DNA of 64,000 bases from Oribacterium sp. oral taxon 078 str. F0262. GTDB lineage: Bacteria; Bacillota; Clostridia; Lachnospirales; Lachnospiraceae. The DNA is taken from positions 4,499 to 68,498 of the forward strand of contig NZ_GG729934.1 in assembly GCF_000160135.1 (NCBI RefSeq), written 5' to 3'. The notes under the pieces are model-generated. The model ran no database searches. It had not been told where the DNA came from and worked only from the letters and a program-made list of their open reading frames with translations. Both the position numbers and the translations under genes were made by a program. Positions 17,518 to 25,585 of the stretch are shown one piece after another. Position 1 is the stretch's first letter; every line of letters begins with the position of its first letter.

Positions 17518-17547
17518 AGGTATAGTCTTTGGGCTATACCTTCTTTT
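17518..17547 (+). terminator. Terminator-like hairpin in the CorC leader
   Basis: AGGTATAG (17518-17525) and CTATACCT (17534-17541) form an 8-bp stem with loop TCTTTGGG, followed by TCTTTTC. It lies between the promoter at 17321 and the gene at 17637 and could act as an attenuator. Confidence 0.5.
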
Positions 17548-17636
17548 CGCGGAGGCAGGGGGAGAGAAGAGGGAAACGATGCCGGGCTGAGGTTCATCTC
17601 GGGCCTTCCCTTCTGCGTTTTTAGGAGAGGGAGTTC

Positions 17637-18995
17637 ATGATCGGGCGAGCGCTGCTTCTGATAATCCTGATCCTGATCAACGGCTTTTTTTCCTGTGCGG
17701 AGATCGCGGTTTTGCAGGTGGGGGAGCCGAGACTTCGGAAGCTTTCGGAGGAGGGCAGGAAGGGGGCGAAGCGCCTTATCAAGCTGACGGAGGAGCCGGC
17801 CCGCTTCCTCTCCACGATTCAGGTCGCCATCACCTTGTCCGGCTTCCTCTCCAGCGCCTTCGCCTCGGAGAGCTTTGCGCTCCCTCTGGTGGCTCTTCTT
17901 AAGCGCCTGGGGATGACGCTGGATATTCAGATCCTGAAGCCGATCGTCATCGTCTTTATCACGATCCTTCTCTCTTATCTCTCGATCGTGTTCGGGGAGC
18001 TCGTGCCAAAGCGCCTTGCACAGGTCCATACGGAGAGCATTGCGCTCTTCATGTCGGGGATCCTGAGCTTTATCTCCCGCTTTTTTGCCCCCCTGGTCTT
18101 TATCCTCACCGCATCCACCAATGCGGTTCTTCGCCTGATCGGGATCGAGCCGGAGGATGTGGACGATCAGATCTCAGAGGAGGATATCCTCATGATGCTC
18201 GAGGAGGGGCGGGAAAAGGGCGCGATCGAATCCTCGGAAAATGAATTCATCCAAAATGTCTTTGAATTCAACGATCTCACGGTCTCAGAGGTCTGCACGC
18301 ACCGGACTGATGTCGCGATGCTCTATATCGGAGACACGGATCGGCAGTGGCGACGCACGATCCACGACAATCGCTTCGCCTGCTATCCGATCTGCGGAGA
18401 GGATGACGATGATATCATCGGCATCCTGAACAGTAAGGACTACTTCCGCCTGAGCGATCTCTCGCGGCGAAATGTCATGCAGCACGCGGTGGAGCGCCCC
18501 TTCTTCGTCTCCCAGAATATGAAGGTCTCCGCCCTCTTCCAGATCATGAAGAAGGAGAGGAAGTATTACGCCGTCGTCCTCGATGAATACGGGGGGATGA
18601 CCGGCATCGTCACGCTGCACGATCTGATCGAGGCCCTCGTCGGAGATCTCCAGGAGGAGGATGAGAGTCCGGAGCCGGAGCCGATCGAGGCGGTCGGGGA
18701 GAATGAATGGATTATTCTCGGGGGAGCGGACCTGGAGGATGTCAACGAAGCGCTGGGCCTGGATCTCCCGGTGGAGAACGCGGATACCTTCGGCGGATAC
18801 ATTATGGGTATCATGGGAAGGGTCCCGGACGACGGAAGCTCCTTCCATCTCGATACCGGGGAGCTCTCCATCGATGTCGCCCATATTAAAAACCACAGAA
18901 TCGGAAAGACCATCGTCCGAAAGCTCCGCCCTGAGGAGAAGGAGGGAAAGGCAGGAAAGGCAGAGGAACAGAAGGAGAACGGAGCTGCTCCCTAG
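17637..18995 (+). CDS. CorC/HlyC family membrane protein (CNNM, DUF21 + CBS pair)
   Basis: A 452-aa protein: N-terminal DUF21/CNNM membrane domain (about residues 1-180; FFSCAEIAVLQV near the start, ATIPV-like GELVPKRLAQ at about 120), a CBS pair (about 195-330; NRFACYPICGEDDDDIIGIL, VVLDEYGGMTGIVTLHDLIE) and a C-terminal transporter-associated domain (VNEALGLDLPVENADTFGGY). Proteins of this kind are linked to magnesium or cobalt efflux. A charged tail of about 25 residues ends the protein. The ATG at 17637 follows AGGAGAGGG. It stands alone behind its own promoter and leader. Confidence 0.9.
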   Translation: MIGRALLLIILILINGFFSCAEIAVLQVGEPRLRKLSEEGRKGAKRLIKLTEEPARFLSTIQVAITLSGFLSSAFASESFALPLVALLKRLGMTLDIQILKPIVIVFITILLSYLSIVFGELVPKRLAQVHTESIALFMSGILSFISRFFAPLVFILTASTNAVLRLIGIEPEDVDDQISEEDILMMLEEGREKGAIESSENEFIQNVFEFNDLTVSEVCTHRTDVAMLYIGDTDRQWRRTIHDNRFACYPICGEDDDDIIGILNSKDYFRLSDLSRRNVMQHAVERPFFVSQNMKVSALFQIMKKERKYYAVVLDEYGGMTGIVTLHDLIEALVGDLQEEDESPEPEPIEAVGENEWIILGGADLEDVNEALGLDLPVENADTFGGYIMGIMGRVPDDGSSFHLDTGELSIDVAHIKNHRIGKTIVRKLRPEEKEGKAGKAEEQKENGAAP

Positions 18996-19088
18996 CCGCA
19001 CTCCCCGGCCGCTTTTCGGAGGTCTTTACGGAAAGAAAATCCCGGGTAGAGGAGAGCAAAGGCGCCTCCTGCTCAGCTTTCAGAAGGC

Positions 19089-19116
19089 TTGACATCCGCT
19101 GGGAAACTGCTAGACT
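19089..19116 (+). promoter_or_regulatory. Promoter of the HMA-domain gene
   Basis: TTGACA (19089-19094) and TAGACT (19111-19116), 16 bases apart. A GC-rich stretch ending in six T (19251-19256) lies just before the ribosome site and may be a weak terminator in the leader. Confidence 0.5.
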
Positions 19117-19270
19117 TTTCTCTGTCAGAGGAAGCGGGATTTCCGCTTACGAAAGACGGTAGGACTTTTTCTGCTCTGTACCCGGATGGATTATGTCATG
19201 CATTTGTTCCTCGAAAAATGCCGGGAACACTGCGCCTTCCGGGGCGGGGCTTTTTTGAGGAGGGAAATAT

Positions 19271-19639
19271 ATGCCGGGAAATATTGTGGTAGGAATTCTG
19301 GTTCTCGCTGCGGTTGTCTTTGCGCTTCGCAGCATGAAAAAGCGGGCGGAGAGCGGCTGCTGCGGAGGCGGAGGAGACTGCTGCAGAGTGGTGAAAGCGG
19401 AGGATACCGACCCATCCCATTATCCGTACAGCGCCGTGATGGAGGTCCCCGATATGCACTGCGGAAATTGCAGGACAAGGGTGGAGAGCGCGCTGAACAG
19501 TCTCCCCGGAGTCTGGGCCAGTGTGGATCTTGGGAAGAAGGAGGCGCTGGTTCGGATGAAGGAGGTCCTCACGGAGGACAGACTGAGGGAGACCGTAAAG
19601 AAGGCGGGCTACGGAGTGGGAAGAGTGGAGTTTCGCTGA
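19271..19639 (+). CDS. FeoB-associated-type Cys-rich segment fused to an HMA metal-binding domain
   Basis: A 122-aa protein in three parts: an N-terminal helix (residues 4-19), a Cys cluster ESGCCGGGGDCC (28-38) like small FeoB-associated Cys-rich membrane proteins, and a heavy-metal-associated domain (about 53-122) with MHCGNC, Cys64 and Cys67 as metal ligands. The likely role is to bind Cu(I) or a similar soft metal at the membrane. No P-type ATPase or FeoB is next to it. The fusion is unusual; the parts normally occur as separate small proteins. GAGGAGGG precedes the ATG. Confidence 0.75.
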   Translation: MPGNIVVGILVLAAVVFALRSMKKRAESGCCGGGGDCCRVVKAEDTDPSHYPYSAVMEVPDMHCGNCRTRVESALNSLPGVWASVDLGKKEALVRMKEVLTEDRLRETVKKAGYGVGRVEFR

Positions 19640-19669
19640 ATCCGGAGGCTAAGAGAAGAGAGGAAGAAA

Positions 19670-20233
19670 ATGCCGGATAAACTGAATGAGAAGAATGCGA
19701 AGAAGCCGGTGAAGCTGATCGAGAGGACGCTTCGCTATCAGGGGCATGTGCTTTCCGTCTATGATGATTATGTGGATGTCGCTGGGCATAAGACACACTG
19801 GGATTTCATCCATCACATCGGGGCGGCGGCGGTGCTCCCGGTTCTGGATGACGGAAAAATCCTCATGGTCCGGCAGTATCGCCATGCGCTCGGGCGCTAT
19901 ACGCTGGAGATCCCGGCGGGAAAGCGGGACAGCGAGGAGGAGGACTTCGAGCTTTGCGCAAAGCGGGAGCTGGAGGAGGAGACCGGATACCGGGCGGAAA
20001 AGCTGGAGTTTTTGCTCTTTGTCAATACGACGGTGGCCTTTTTGGATGAAAAGATCGGGATTTATCTCGCGAGAGATCTTAAGCCGGGGAAGAAGCACTG
20101 GGATGTGGATGAGGAGCTTGGCGCGGAGGCATGGGAGCTCTCGGCACTCCAGAAGCTGATCTACGAAGGAAAACTGACGGACGGGAAAACCGTGGCGGCG
20201 ATTCAGAGCTACGCGGCAAAATTCAGGCTCTGA
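19670..20233 (+). CDS. nudF: NUDIX hydrolase, ADP-ribose pyrophosphatase type
   Basis: A 187-aa protein with a perfect Nudix box at about residues 83-105 (GKRDSEEEDFELCAKRELEE then ETGY) preceded by the IPAG motif of ADP-ribose pyrophosphatases. It is expected to cleave ADP-ribose to AMP and ribose 5-phosphate. The gene follows the HMA gene by 30 bases and precedes apt by 160 bases, which may be a purine-salvage grouping. Confidence 0.88.
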   Translation: MPDKLNEKNAKKPVKLIERTLRYQGHVLSVYDDYVDVAGHKTHWDFIHHIGAAAVLPVLDDGKILMVRQYRHALGRYTLEIPAGKRDSEEEDFELCAKRELEEETGYRAEKLEFLLFVNTTVAFLDEKIGIYLARDLKPGKKHWDVDEELGAEAWELSALQKLIYEGKLTDGKTVAAIQSYAAKFRL

Positions 20234-20345
20234 GGTACGCTATTCGGTGACGGATTTTGCAAGTTTTACTTTGCTGCCCTGAGCGCCCTTTAGCGAAGGA
20301 CGGACAGGGACGATACGGAAGACAGCCGATCCTTTCGGCAGGCAG

Positions 20346-20381
20346 GCATCCGGGGCCTTATCGGAAGGTCCCGGATGCTTT
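20346..20381 (+). terminator. Hairpin before apt
   Basis: A 14-bp stem with one G-U pair (20346-20359 with 20365-20378), loop ATCGG, followed by only TTT. It ends 15 bases before the apt start. It may end the NUDIX transcript or modulate apt translation. Confidence 0.5.
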
Positions 20382-20393
20382 GAGGAAAGCAGA

Positions 20394-20924
20394 ATGAAGA
20401 GAGAACATTTGGAAGATTATGTAATGACGATTCCGGATTTTCCGGAGCCGGGCATCATGTTTCGGGACATCACCTCCCTGATCCAGGATCCCGACGGACT
20501 CAGGGATTCCGTGGACGGATTGATCCGCTCTATTTCCGGTGTCGACTGCGATGTCGTGCTCGGCCTGGAGTCCCGCGGCTTTATCTTCGGGACGGCCATC
20601 GCCTATGAGCTTCGGAAGGGCTTTATCCCGGTCCGAAAGAAGGGAAAGCTCCCGAGAGAGACGGTCAGCGTGAAGTACGACTTGGAATACGGCGAGGCGG
20701 AGCTGGAGATCCATAAGGACGCGATCCGGCCCGGGGAGAAGGTGGTCATTGTGGATGACCTCATCGCAACGGGCGGGACGCTGGAGGCCGCGTGCAAGCT
20801 CGTGGAGAAGCTCGGCGGAACCGTCGAGAAGATTTCGGTCGTGATGGAGCTTGCGGGCTTAAAGGGAAGAGAGAGGCTGAAAAAGTATGAGCTGGAATCC
20901 CTGATCCGCTACGAGGGAAAGTAG
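20394..20924 (+). CDS. apt: Adenine phosphoribosyltransferase
   Basis: A 176-aa protein matching Apt in length and blocks: DFPEPGIMFRDITSLIQDP at the N-terminus, GLESRGFIFG, the Arg-Lys loop FIPVRKKGKLPRET, and the PRPP-binding motif VVIVDDLIATGGT (about residues 118-130). It converts adenine and PRPP to AMP. A GAGGAAAG lies upstream of the ATG. Confidence 0.96.
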   Translation: MKREHLEDYVMTIPDFPEPGIMFRDITSLIQDPDGLRDSVDGLIRSISGVDCDVVLGLESRGFIFGTAIAYELRKGFIPVRKKGKLPRETVSVKYDLEYGEAELEIHKDAIRPGEKVVIVDDLIATGGTLEAACKLVEKLGGTVEKISVVMELAGLKGRERLKKYELESLIRYEGK

Positions 20925-20979
20925 GAAAAAGCAGGAATCGGGATTCCGGAGAGCCGGAAGCAAAGAGGAGGAGACAGCC

Positions 20980-21483
20980 GTGGGAGAGCAGCTGACAAAA
21001 GCGGATGTGAAGCGAATCTGGGAGGAAATCGAGAAGCGGAAGCTTTCCCTCAGGCCAAAGCTCATCGAGGCGGTGAAGGAGGCCCGTTCGCACGGGGATC
21101 TCTCGGAGAACTTCGAGTATTACGCGGCAAAGAGGGAGATGAATCAGAACGAGTCGAGGATCGCCTATCTGGAAAGGATGCTTCGCTTTGCGACGATCGT
21201 GAGCGACCGTTCGGAAAGAGACGAGGTCGGACTGAACGACACCGTGAGGCTTCTCTTTGAAGAGGAGGGGGAGGAGGAGAGCTACCGCATCGTCACCTCG
21301 ATCCGCGGGCATTCTTTGAGCAACCTGATCTCCAATAAGTCTCCTCTTGGGAAAGCGCTGCTTAAGCACAGAGTCGGAGACCGGGTTACGGTAAGGCCAG
21401 GGGGAGGGAAGAGCTATACGGTGAAGATCCAGGGCCTGGAAAAGACCGGAGAGCTCGAAACGGACCGGATCCGGAGCTATTGA
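20980..21483 (+). CDS. greA: Transcription elongation factor GreA
   Basis: A 167-aa protein with the GreA coiled coil (residues 1-80; ARSHGDLSENFEYYAAKREM is the diagnostic stretch, with acidic tip residues) and the FKBP-like C-terminal domain (SPLGKALLKHRVGDRVTV). It rescues backtracked RNA polymerase by stimulating transcript cleavage. The start is a GTG at 20980 with GAGGAGGAG upstream. It follows apt by 55 bases. The C-terminal domain has an unusually acidic insert (FEEEGEEESY). Confidence 0.93.
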   Translation: MGEQLTKADVKRIWEEIEKRKLSLRPKLIEAVKEARSHGDLSENFEYYAAKREMNQNESRIAYLERMLRFATIVSDRSERDEVGLNDTVRLLFEEEGEEESYRIVTSIRGHSLSNLISNKSPLGKALLKHRVGDRVTVRPGGGKSYTVKIQGLEKTGELETDRIRSY

Positions 21484-21563
21484 CTGCCGGTCCGGCACTT
21501 TCATTGAAGGCCGCTGCGGCTGCCTTTTGCCTGTTTTTTGCCGGGTGAAAAAGAAATGACGGC

Positions 21564-21593
21564 ATAGACGAATATAGACGAATAAAGACGAAA
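21564..21593 (+). repeat. Three tandem 10-bp repeats
   Basis: ATAGACGAAT, ATAGACGAAT and AAAGACGAAA follow one another between greA and its terminator. Confidence 0.7.
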
Positions 21594-21632
21594 AAGGACC
21601 TCCGGCCCGAGATGGGCCGGAAGTCCTTTTTC
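21591..21632. terminator. Bidirectional terminator between greA and the CBS gene
   Basis: AAAAAGGAC-TCCGGCCC (from 21591) pairs with GGGCCGGA-GTCCTTTTT (21614-21631) across loop GAGAT. It has T-tracts on both strands and separates two convergent genes. Confidence 0.9.
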
Positions 21633-21639
21633 AGAAGGA

Positions 21640-22110
21640 TCAGGTCTGCGACAGGGCCATGAGCCTTGGCAGGGGGAGATTTGCGCTCTCCTCGCGGTCG
21701 ATCTCCCGGAAGCTCACATGCTGGTAGAGGTAGTTCATGAGCTCCCGCCTCTTTACGATGCCGATGAAGTGTCCCAGGTCGTCCACGACCGGCACAAAGT
21801 TCTGGCTCAGCGCCCGTTTTACGAGATCCTCCATGGAGCTGTTGATCCCCACCGGCTCATAGTGGTTTTTCATGGGGATGTCCTTTACCTTTACCTTCTC
21901 CGCCTGCTTTAAGCTCAGATTCAGTTGATTTTTGATTTCCCAGAGCAGATCGCCCTCCGTCAGCGTCCCCCGGAAGCCTCCGTTCCTCGAGAGGACCGGG
22001 ATCGTGGTATAGCGGTGAAACTCCATCTTTTCCATCGCGGCCCGGAGGCTGGAATCCTCCTCCACGAAGGCCACATCGCACTTGGGTGTCAGAAAAAATA
22101 AGATATTCAT
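21640..22110 (-). CDS. CBS-pair protein, possible c-di-AMP/Rel partner (CbpB/DarB-like)
   Basis: A 156-aa protein made of two CBS motifs (TTIPVLSRNGGFRGTLTEGD at about residues 35-54, and NFVPVVDDLGHFIGIVKRRE at about 104-123) with no attached enzyme or channel. Size and layout resemble DarB of Bacillus and CbpB of Listeria, which bind cyclic di-AMP and, when empty, bind and stimulate Rel. The gene is divergent from rel, sharing a 207-base intergenic region. The functional link is inference from this neighbourhood plus knowledge of those proteins. GGAG precedes the ATG. Confidence 0.75.
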   Translation of the reverse strand: MNILFFLTPKCDVAFVEEDSSLRAAMEKMEFHRYTTIPVLSRNGGFRGTLTEGDLLWEIKNQLNLSLKQAEKVKVKDIPMKNHYEPVGINSSMEDLVKRALSQNFVPVVDDLGHFIGIVKRRELMNYLYQHVSFREIDREESANLPLPRLMALSQT

Positions 22111-22130
22111 AGAATAAAGCGGTCTCCATC

Positions 22131-22140
22131 CGCGCTTATT
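22131..22140. promoter_or_regulatory. Copy of the AATAAGCGCG element upstream of rel and the CBS gene
   Basis: CGCGCTTATT repeats exactly the 10-mer that forms the inverted repeat at the grd promoter (654-663, 691-700). Confidence 0.35.
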
Positions 22141-22265
22141 GGTTATGCTTTGCCCTTTTGGGAAGGGAGCGCCGAAGGCAGCTCTGCCTCCCTTTCTGTA
22201 ATCCAGAATAGCGCTTACTTATGTACGCTTTGTGACCTCATTATTAGGAAAAGTTAAAGATGATT

Positions 22266-22294
22266 TTGACATGCTTTCTGCGGGATAGTACAAT
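22266..22294 (+). promoter_or_regulatory. Promoter of rel
   Basis: TTGACA (22266-22271) and TACAAT (22289-22294) with a 17-base gap, 24 bases upstream of the rel start; leader is very short. Confidence 0.8.
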
Positions 22295-22317
22295 GTTTTC
22301 AGGAAAGCGAGGAAGCC

Positions 22318-24579
22318 ATGACAGAGAAGCAGGAAGAGATCGTCCTGGAGAGACCGGCGGACAATACGCCTCCGGAAAAGCTCTATCAGCGCCTGATAGA
22401 GATTGTGAGAAAGTATCGTCCCTCCGAAGACCTCTCCATGATCGAGAAGGCCTATGAGGTCGCGAAAAAGCAGCACAAGGATCAGAAGAGAAAGTCGGGT
22501 GAGCCCTATATCATCCACCCTATTTGTGTTGCCATCATTCTTGCGGATCTGCAGATGGACCGCGAGACGATCGCCGCGGGTCTCCTCCACGATGTGGTGG
22601 AGGATACCGGCATGACGCTTCAGGAGCTGGAGAAGGAGTTCAATCCGGATGTCGCCCTCCTCGTGGACGGCGTCACGAAGCTGACCCAGATCAATCTGGA
22701 TGTCGATAAGGTGGAGCAGCAGGCCGAGAACCTGAGGAAGATGTTCGTCTCCATGGCGAAGGATATCCGCGTGGTCATCATAAAGCTCGCGGACCGCCTC
22801 CATAATCTCCGGACGCTCGAGTATCAGAGTCCGGAGAAGCGGAAGGAAAAGGCGAGAGAGTCTCTGGACATCTACTCCCCGCTCGCGGACCGTCTCGGCA
22901 TCAGCAAGATCAAGATCGAGATGGATGATCTTTCCCTTAAGTATCTGGAGCCGGATGTCTACTATGATCTCGTCGAGAAGGTACATTTTAAGAGGGAGGC
23001 CAGAGAGGCCCGGATCGGTCACATCGTAAAGGATGTCTCGAAGTACCTGCATGACCGCGGCGTGGAGGCGGAGATCAAGGGGAGAGTCAAGCACTTCTTT
23101 TCGATCTATCGAAAGATGGTGAATCAGAACAAGACGATCGACCAGATCTACGATCTTTTCGCGATCCGCATTATCGTGAAGACGCTCGGGGACTGCTATG
23201 CCTCCCTGGGCTATATCCATAAGATGTATCACCCGATCCCCGGGAGATTCAAGGACTATATCGCGATGCCGAAGGCGAACATGTATCAGTCCCTGCATAC
23301 GACGGTCATCGATGAGGAGGGAGTCCCCTTCGAGGTGCAAATCCGGACGGAGGAGATGCACCGGACAGCGGAGGTGGGGATCGCCGCGCACTGGAAGTAT
23401 AAAGAGCAGGGGGGCTCCGGGGAGAAGGCCTCGGAGGCGGAGCTTGCGAAGATGAACTGGCTCCACCAGATTCTGGAATGGCAGAATGATGAGACGGACT
23501 CGAAGGAGTTCATGAAGCTGGTGAAGTCCGACTTCAACCTCTTTAATGACAATGTCTACTGCTTTACGCCGAGCGGCGATGTGAAGAATCTTCCCTTTGG
23601 CTCCTGTCCGATCGACTTCGCCTATGCGATCCACTCCGCGGTCGGAAACAGGATGGTGGGGGCGAAGGTCAACGACAGGCTGGTTCCCATCGAGTATATC
23701 CTGAAAAACGGGGATCGGGTGGAGATCATCACCTCTCAGAATTCCCGGGGTCCCTCCCGGGACTGGCTGAAGATCGTGAAATCCACGCAGGCCAGGAACA
23801 AGATCAATCAGTGGTTCCGGCACGAGCAAAAGGATGAGAATATCGACAGGGGCAAGGAGCTTCTGGACCGCTACGCGAAGTCCAAGGGCTTTGGCCTCGG
23901 GGAGCTGACGAAGCCGGAGTTCTGCGACGCCGTGATCCGCCGCTACAGCTATCAGGACTGGAACGCGATCCTGGCCTCCGTGGGGCGGGGCGGCCTGAAG
24001 GAGTCCCAGGTCGTCTCAAAGCTCATCGAGATGCGGCAGAAGGAGGATTCGAGAAATCTCGACGACGAGGCGGTGCTCCAGAATATCGAGGAGCTCTCGA
24101 AAAAGCCGGAGCTCATCCGGAAGTCGAAGTCCGGCATCATCGTAAAGGGGATCCATGATCTCGCGGTGCGCTATGCGAAATGCTGCTCCCCGGTGCCCGG
24201 GGATGAGATCGTCGGCTTCGTCACGAGGGGGCGCGGCATCACGGTTCACCGGACGGACTGTATCAATATGATGAATCTGCCGGAGGACGAGAGAGCGAGG
24301 CTCATTGAGGCGGAGTGGCAGGGGAGCGGTGATAAGGAGACCTATGCGACGGAGCTTCAGATCTTCACCAATAACCGCGTGGGGCAGATCGTGGATATCA
24401 CAAAGCTCCTCGCGGATGCCAATATCGACATCAAGGCGCTGAGCTCCCGGGTGGGAAAAAATGAGAAGGCGACGATTACGGTCAGCTTCGACATCCACAA
24501 TAAGGAGGAGCTTGCGGCTCTGATCGGGAAGCTCCGGAAGATAAACGGCGTTTTGGATATCGAGAGAGCGCAGGGCTGA
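22318..24579 (+). CDS. rel: Bifunctional (p)ppGpp synthetase/hydrolase, RelA/SpoT family
   Basis: A 753-aa long Rel protein with all domains: HD hydrolase (about residues 50-200; LLHDVVEDTG and KLADRLHNLRTL), synthetase (about 240-350; KDYIAMPKANMYQSLHTTVI), TGS (about 410-472; CFTPSGDVKNLPFGSCPIDF), zinc-finger/RIS (about 618-650; YAKCCSPVPGDEIVGF) and ACT (about 680-753). Both active sites appear intact, so it should make and degrade the alarmone. The ATG lies downstream of a consensus promoter; GAGGAAGCC precedes it. The divergent CBS gene may encode a regulator of this enzyme. Confidence 0.96.
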   Translation: MTEKQEEIVLERPADNTPPEKLYQRLIEIVRKYRPSEDLSMIEKAYEVAKKQHKDQKRKSGEPYIIHPICVAIILADLQMDRETIAAGLLHDVVEDTGMTLQELEKEFNPDVALLVDGVTKLTQINLDVDKVEQQAENLRKMFVSMAKDIRVVIIKLADRLHNLRTLEYQSPEKRKEKARESLDIYSPLADRLGISKIKIEMDDLSLKYLEPDVYYDLVEKVHFKREAREARIGHIVKDVSKYLHDRGVEAEIKGRVKHFFSIYRKMVNQNKTIDQIYDLFAIRIIVKTLGDCYASLGYIHKMYHPIPGRFKDYIAMPKANMYQSLHTTVIDEEGVPFEVQIRTEEMHRTAEVGIAAHWKYKEQGGSGEKASEAELAKMNWLHQILEWQNDETDSKEFMKLVKSDFNLFNDNVYCFTPSGDVKNLPFGSCPIDFAYAIHSAVGNRMVGAKVNDRLVPIEYILKNGDRVEIITSQNSRGPSRDWLKIVKSTQARNKINQWFRHEQKDENIDRGKELLDRYAKSKGFGLGELTKPEFCDAVIRRYSYQDWNAILASVGRGGLKESQVVSKLIEMRQKEDSRNLDDEAVLQNIEELSKKPELIRKSKSGIIVKGIHDLAVRYAKCCSPVPGDEIVGFVTRGRGITVHRTDCINMMNLPEDERARLIEAEWQGSGDKETYATELQIFTNNRVGQIVDITKLLADANIDIKALSSRVGKNEKATITVSFDIHNKEELAALIGKLRKINGVLDIERAQG

Positions 24580-24733
24580 GGAGGTCCGTGCGGTGACGGG
24601 GGGAGAATCAATCTCTCTTTGCTTCCCGTTGCCGCGAGAATAGCGGCGGAAAAAAGGCGGGGAGGCAAGGGGAAGGCGGAGAAGGAGAGCGGAGACGGCA
24701 GAGGCAGCGGGGAGAAGGAAGAAGCCGAAAGGC

Positions 24734-24787
24734 TGTCTCAAGGAAGAATGCCTCAAAAAATGTCTCAGGGAAGAATGTCTCAAAAAA
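24734..24787 (+). repeat. Two tandem 27-bp repeats
   Basis: Two copies of a 27-bp unit (24734-24760 and 24761-24787), starting TGTCTCA and ending TGYCTCAAAAAA, differ at two positions; a partial third copy follows. They lie just before the ribosome site of the MBL gene. The rest of the 24580-24814 gap holds nothing recognisable. Confidence 0.85.
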
Positions 24788-24814
24788 GAATGACTTAAAG
24801 GAAAGGGAGAGGAA

Positions 24815-25555
24815 ATGTATCGGATCTATAAGAAGACGCTGGGGCTTGCCGGAACCAATGTCTATATCCTAAGGAGAGAGGGAGAGAGGGAATGCGTGAT
24901 CGTGGACCCCGCTGCGGAGGAGGCGGAGCTCATCGAGTTTATGGACGGGCTGGGACTTCGCCCGGTCTCGATCCTGCTGACTCACGGGCACTTTGATCAC
25001 ATCTATGCGGCGGAGCCGCTCTCGAAGCACTACAGCATCCCGATCTATGCTTCGGAGAAGGAGAGGGAGCTTCTCGGGGACAGGGAGAAAAATCTCTCCC
25101 TGATGTTCCGCCGCCCGGTGATCCTCACGGATTTTACGCCCTTTTCCGGCGGAGATCACTTTTCCTTCCTTAAGAGAGAGTGGCAGGTCATAGAGACAGC
25201 GGGGCATACGAAGGGCTCCGTCTCCTTTTATCTCCCCCCTGTTTCCGGCGCTTTGGAAGCGAAGGAGAGGCCGGAAAACCCCGCGGGCAAGAGAGAATTC
25301 GGGAGTGAATTTCCGGAGGACTGCCGAGAGGGGCTTTTGCTCAGCGATCAGACGCCCATCCTCTTTTGCGGGGATACGCTCTTTCGGAGCTCCTACGGGA
25401 GGACGGATTTTCCGGGCGGATCCCTGGAGGAGATCCGAAGGAGCATTCGGGAAAAGCTTTTGATCCTTCCGGAGGAGACCAAGGTATATCCCGGGCACCA
25501 GGGGGAGACCACGATCGGGAGAGAGAGACGATATAATCCCATGGCTCTCCATTGA
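24815..25555 (+). CDS. Metallo-beta-lactamase fold hydrolase (glyoxalase II-like)
   Basis: A 246-aa MBL-fold protein with the metal motif THGHFDHIYA (about residues 56-65), ETAGHTKGSVSFY, LFCGDTLF and PGHQGETTIGRE near the end. An insert of about 40 residues (roughly 145-185) between the third and fourth motifs is longer than in typical family members. Likely a thioester or lactone hydrolase; substrate unknown. It precedes hemZ by 30 bases, a common order in Clostridia. AAGGGAGAGG precedes the ATG. Confidence 0.88.
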   Translation: MYRIYKKTLGLAGTNVYILRREGERECVIVDPAAEEAELIEFMDGLGLRPVSILLTHGHFDHIYAAEPLSKHYSIPIYASEKERELLGDREKNLSLMFRRPVILTDFTPFSGGDHFSFLKREWQVIETAGHTKGSVSFYLPPVSGALEAKERPENPAGKREFGSEFPEDCREGLLLSDQTPILFCGDTLFRSSYGRTDFPGGSLEEIRRSIREKLLILPEETKVYPGHQGETTIGRERRYNPMALH

Positions 25556-25585
25556 GGGAGGAGCGGAAGGGAAGAGGAGTTTACT

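Noticed and set aside
22219-23829. 536-codon reverse-strand frame
   Set aside because: Antisense shadow of rel.
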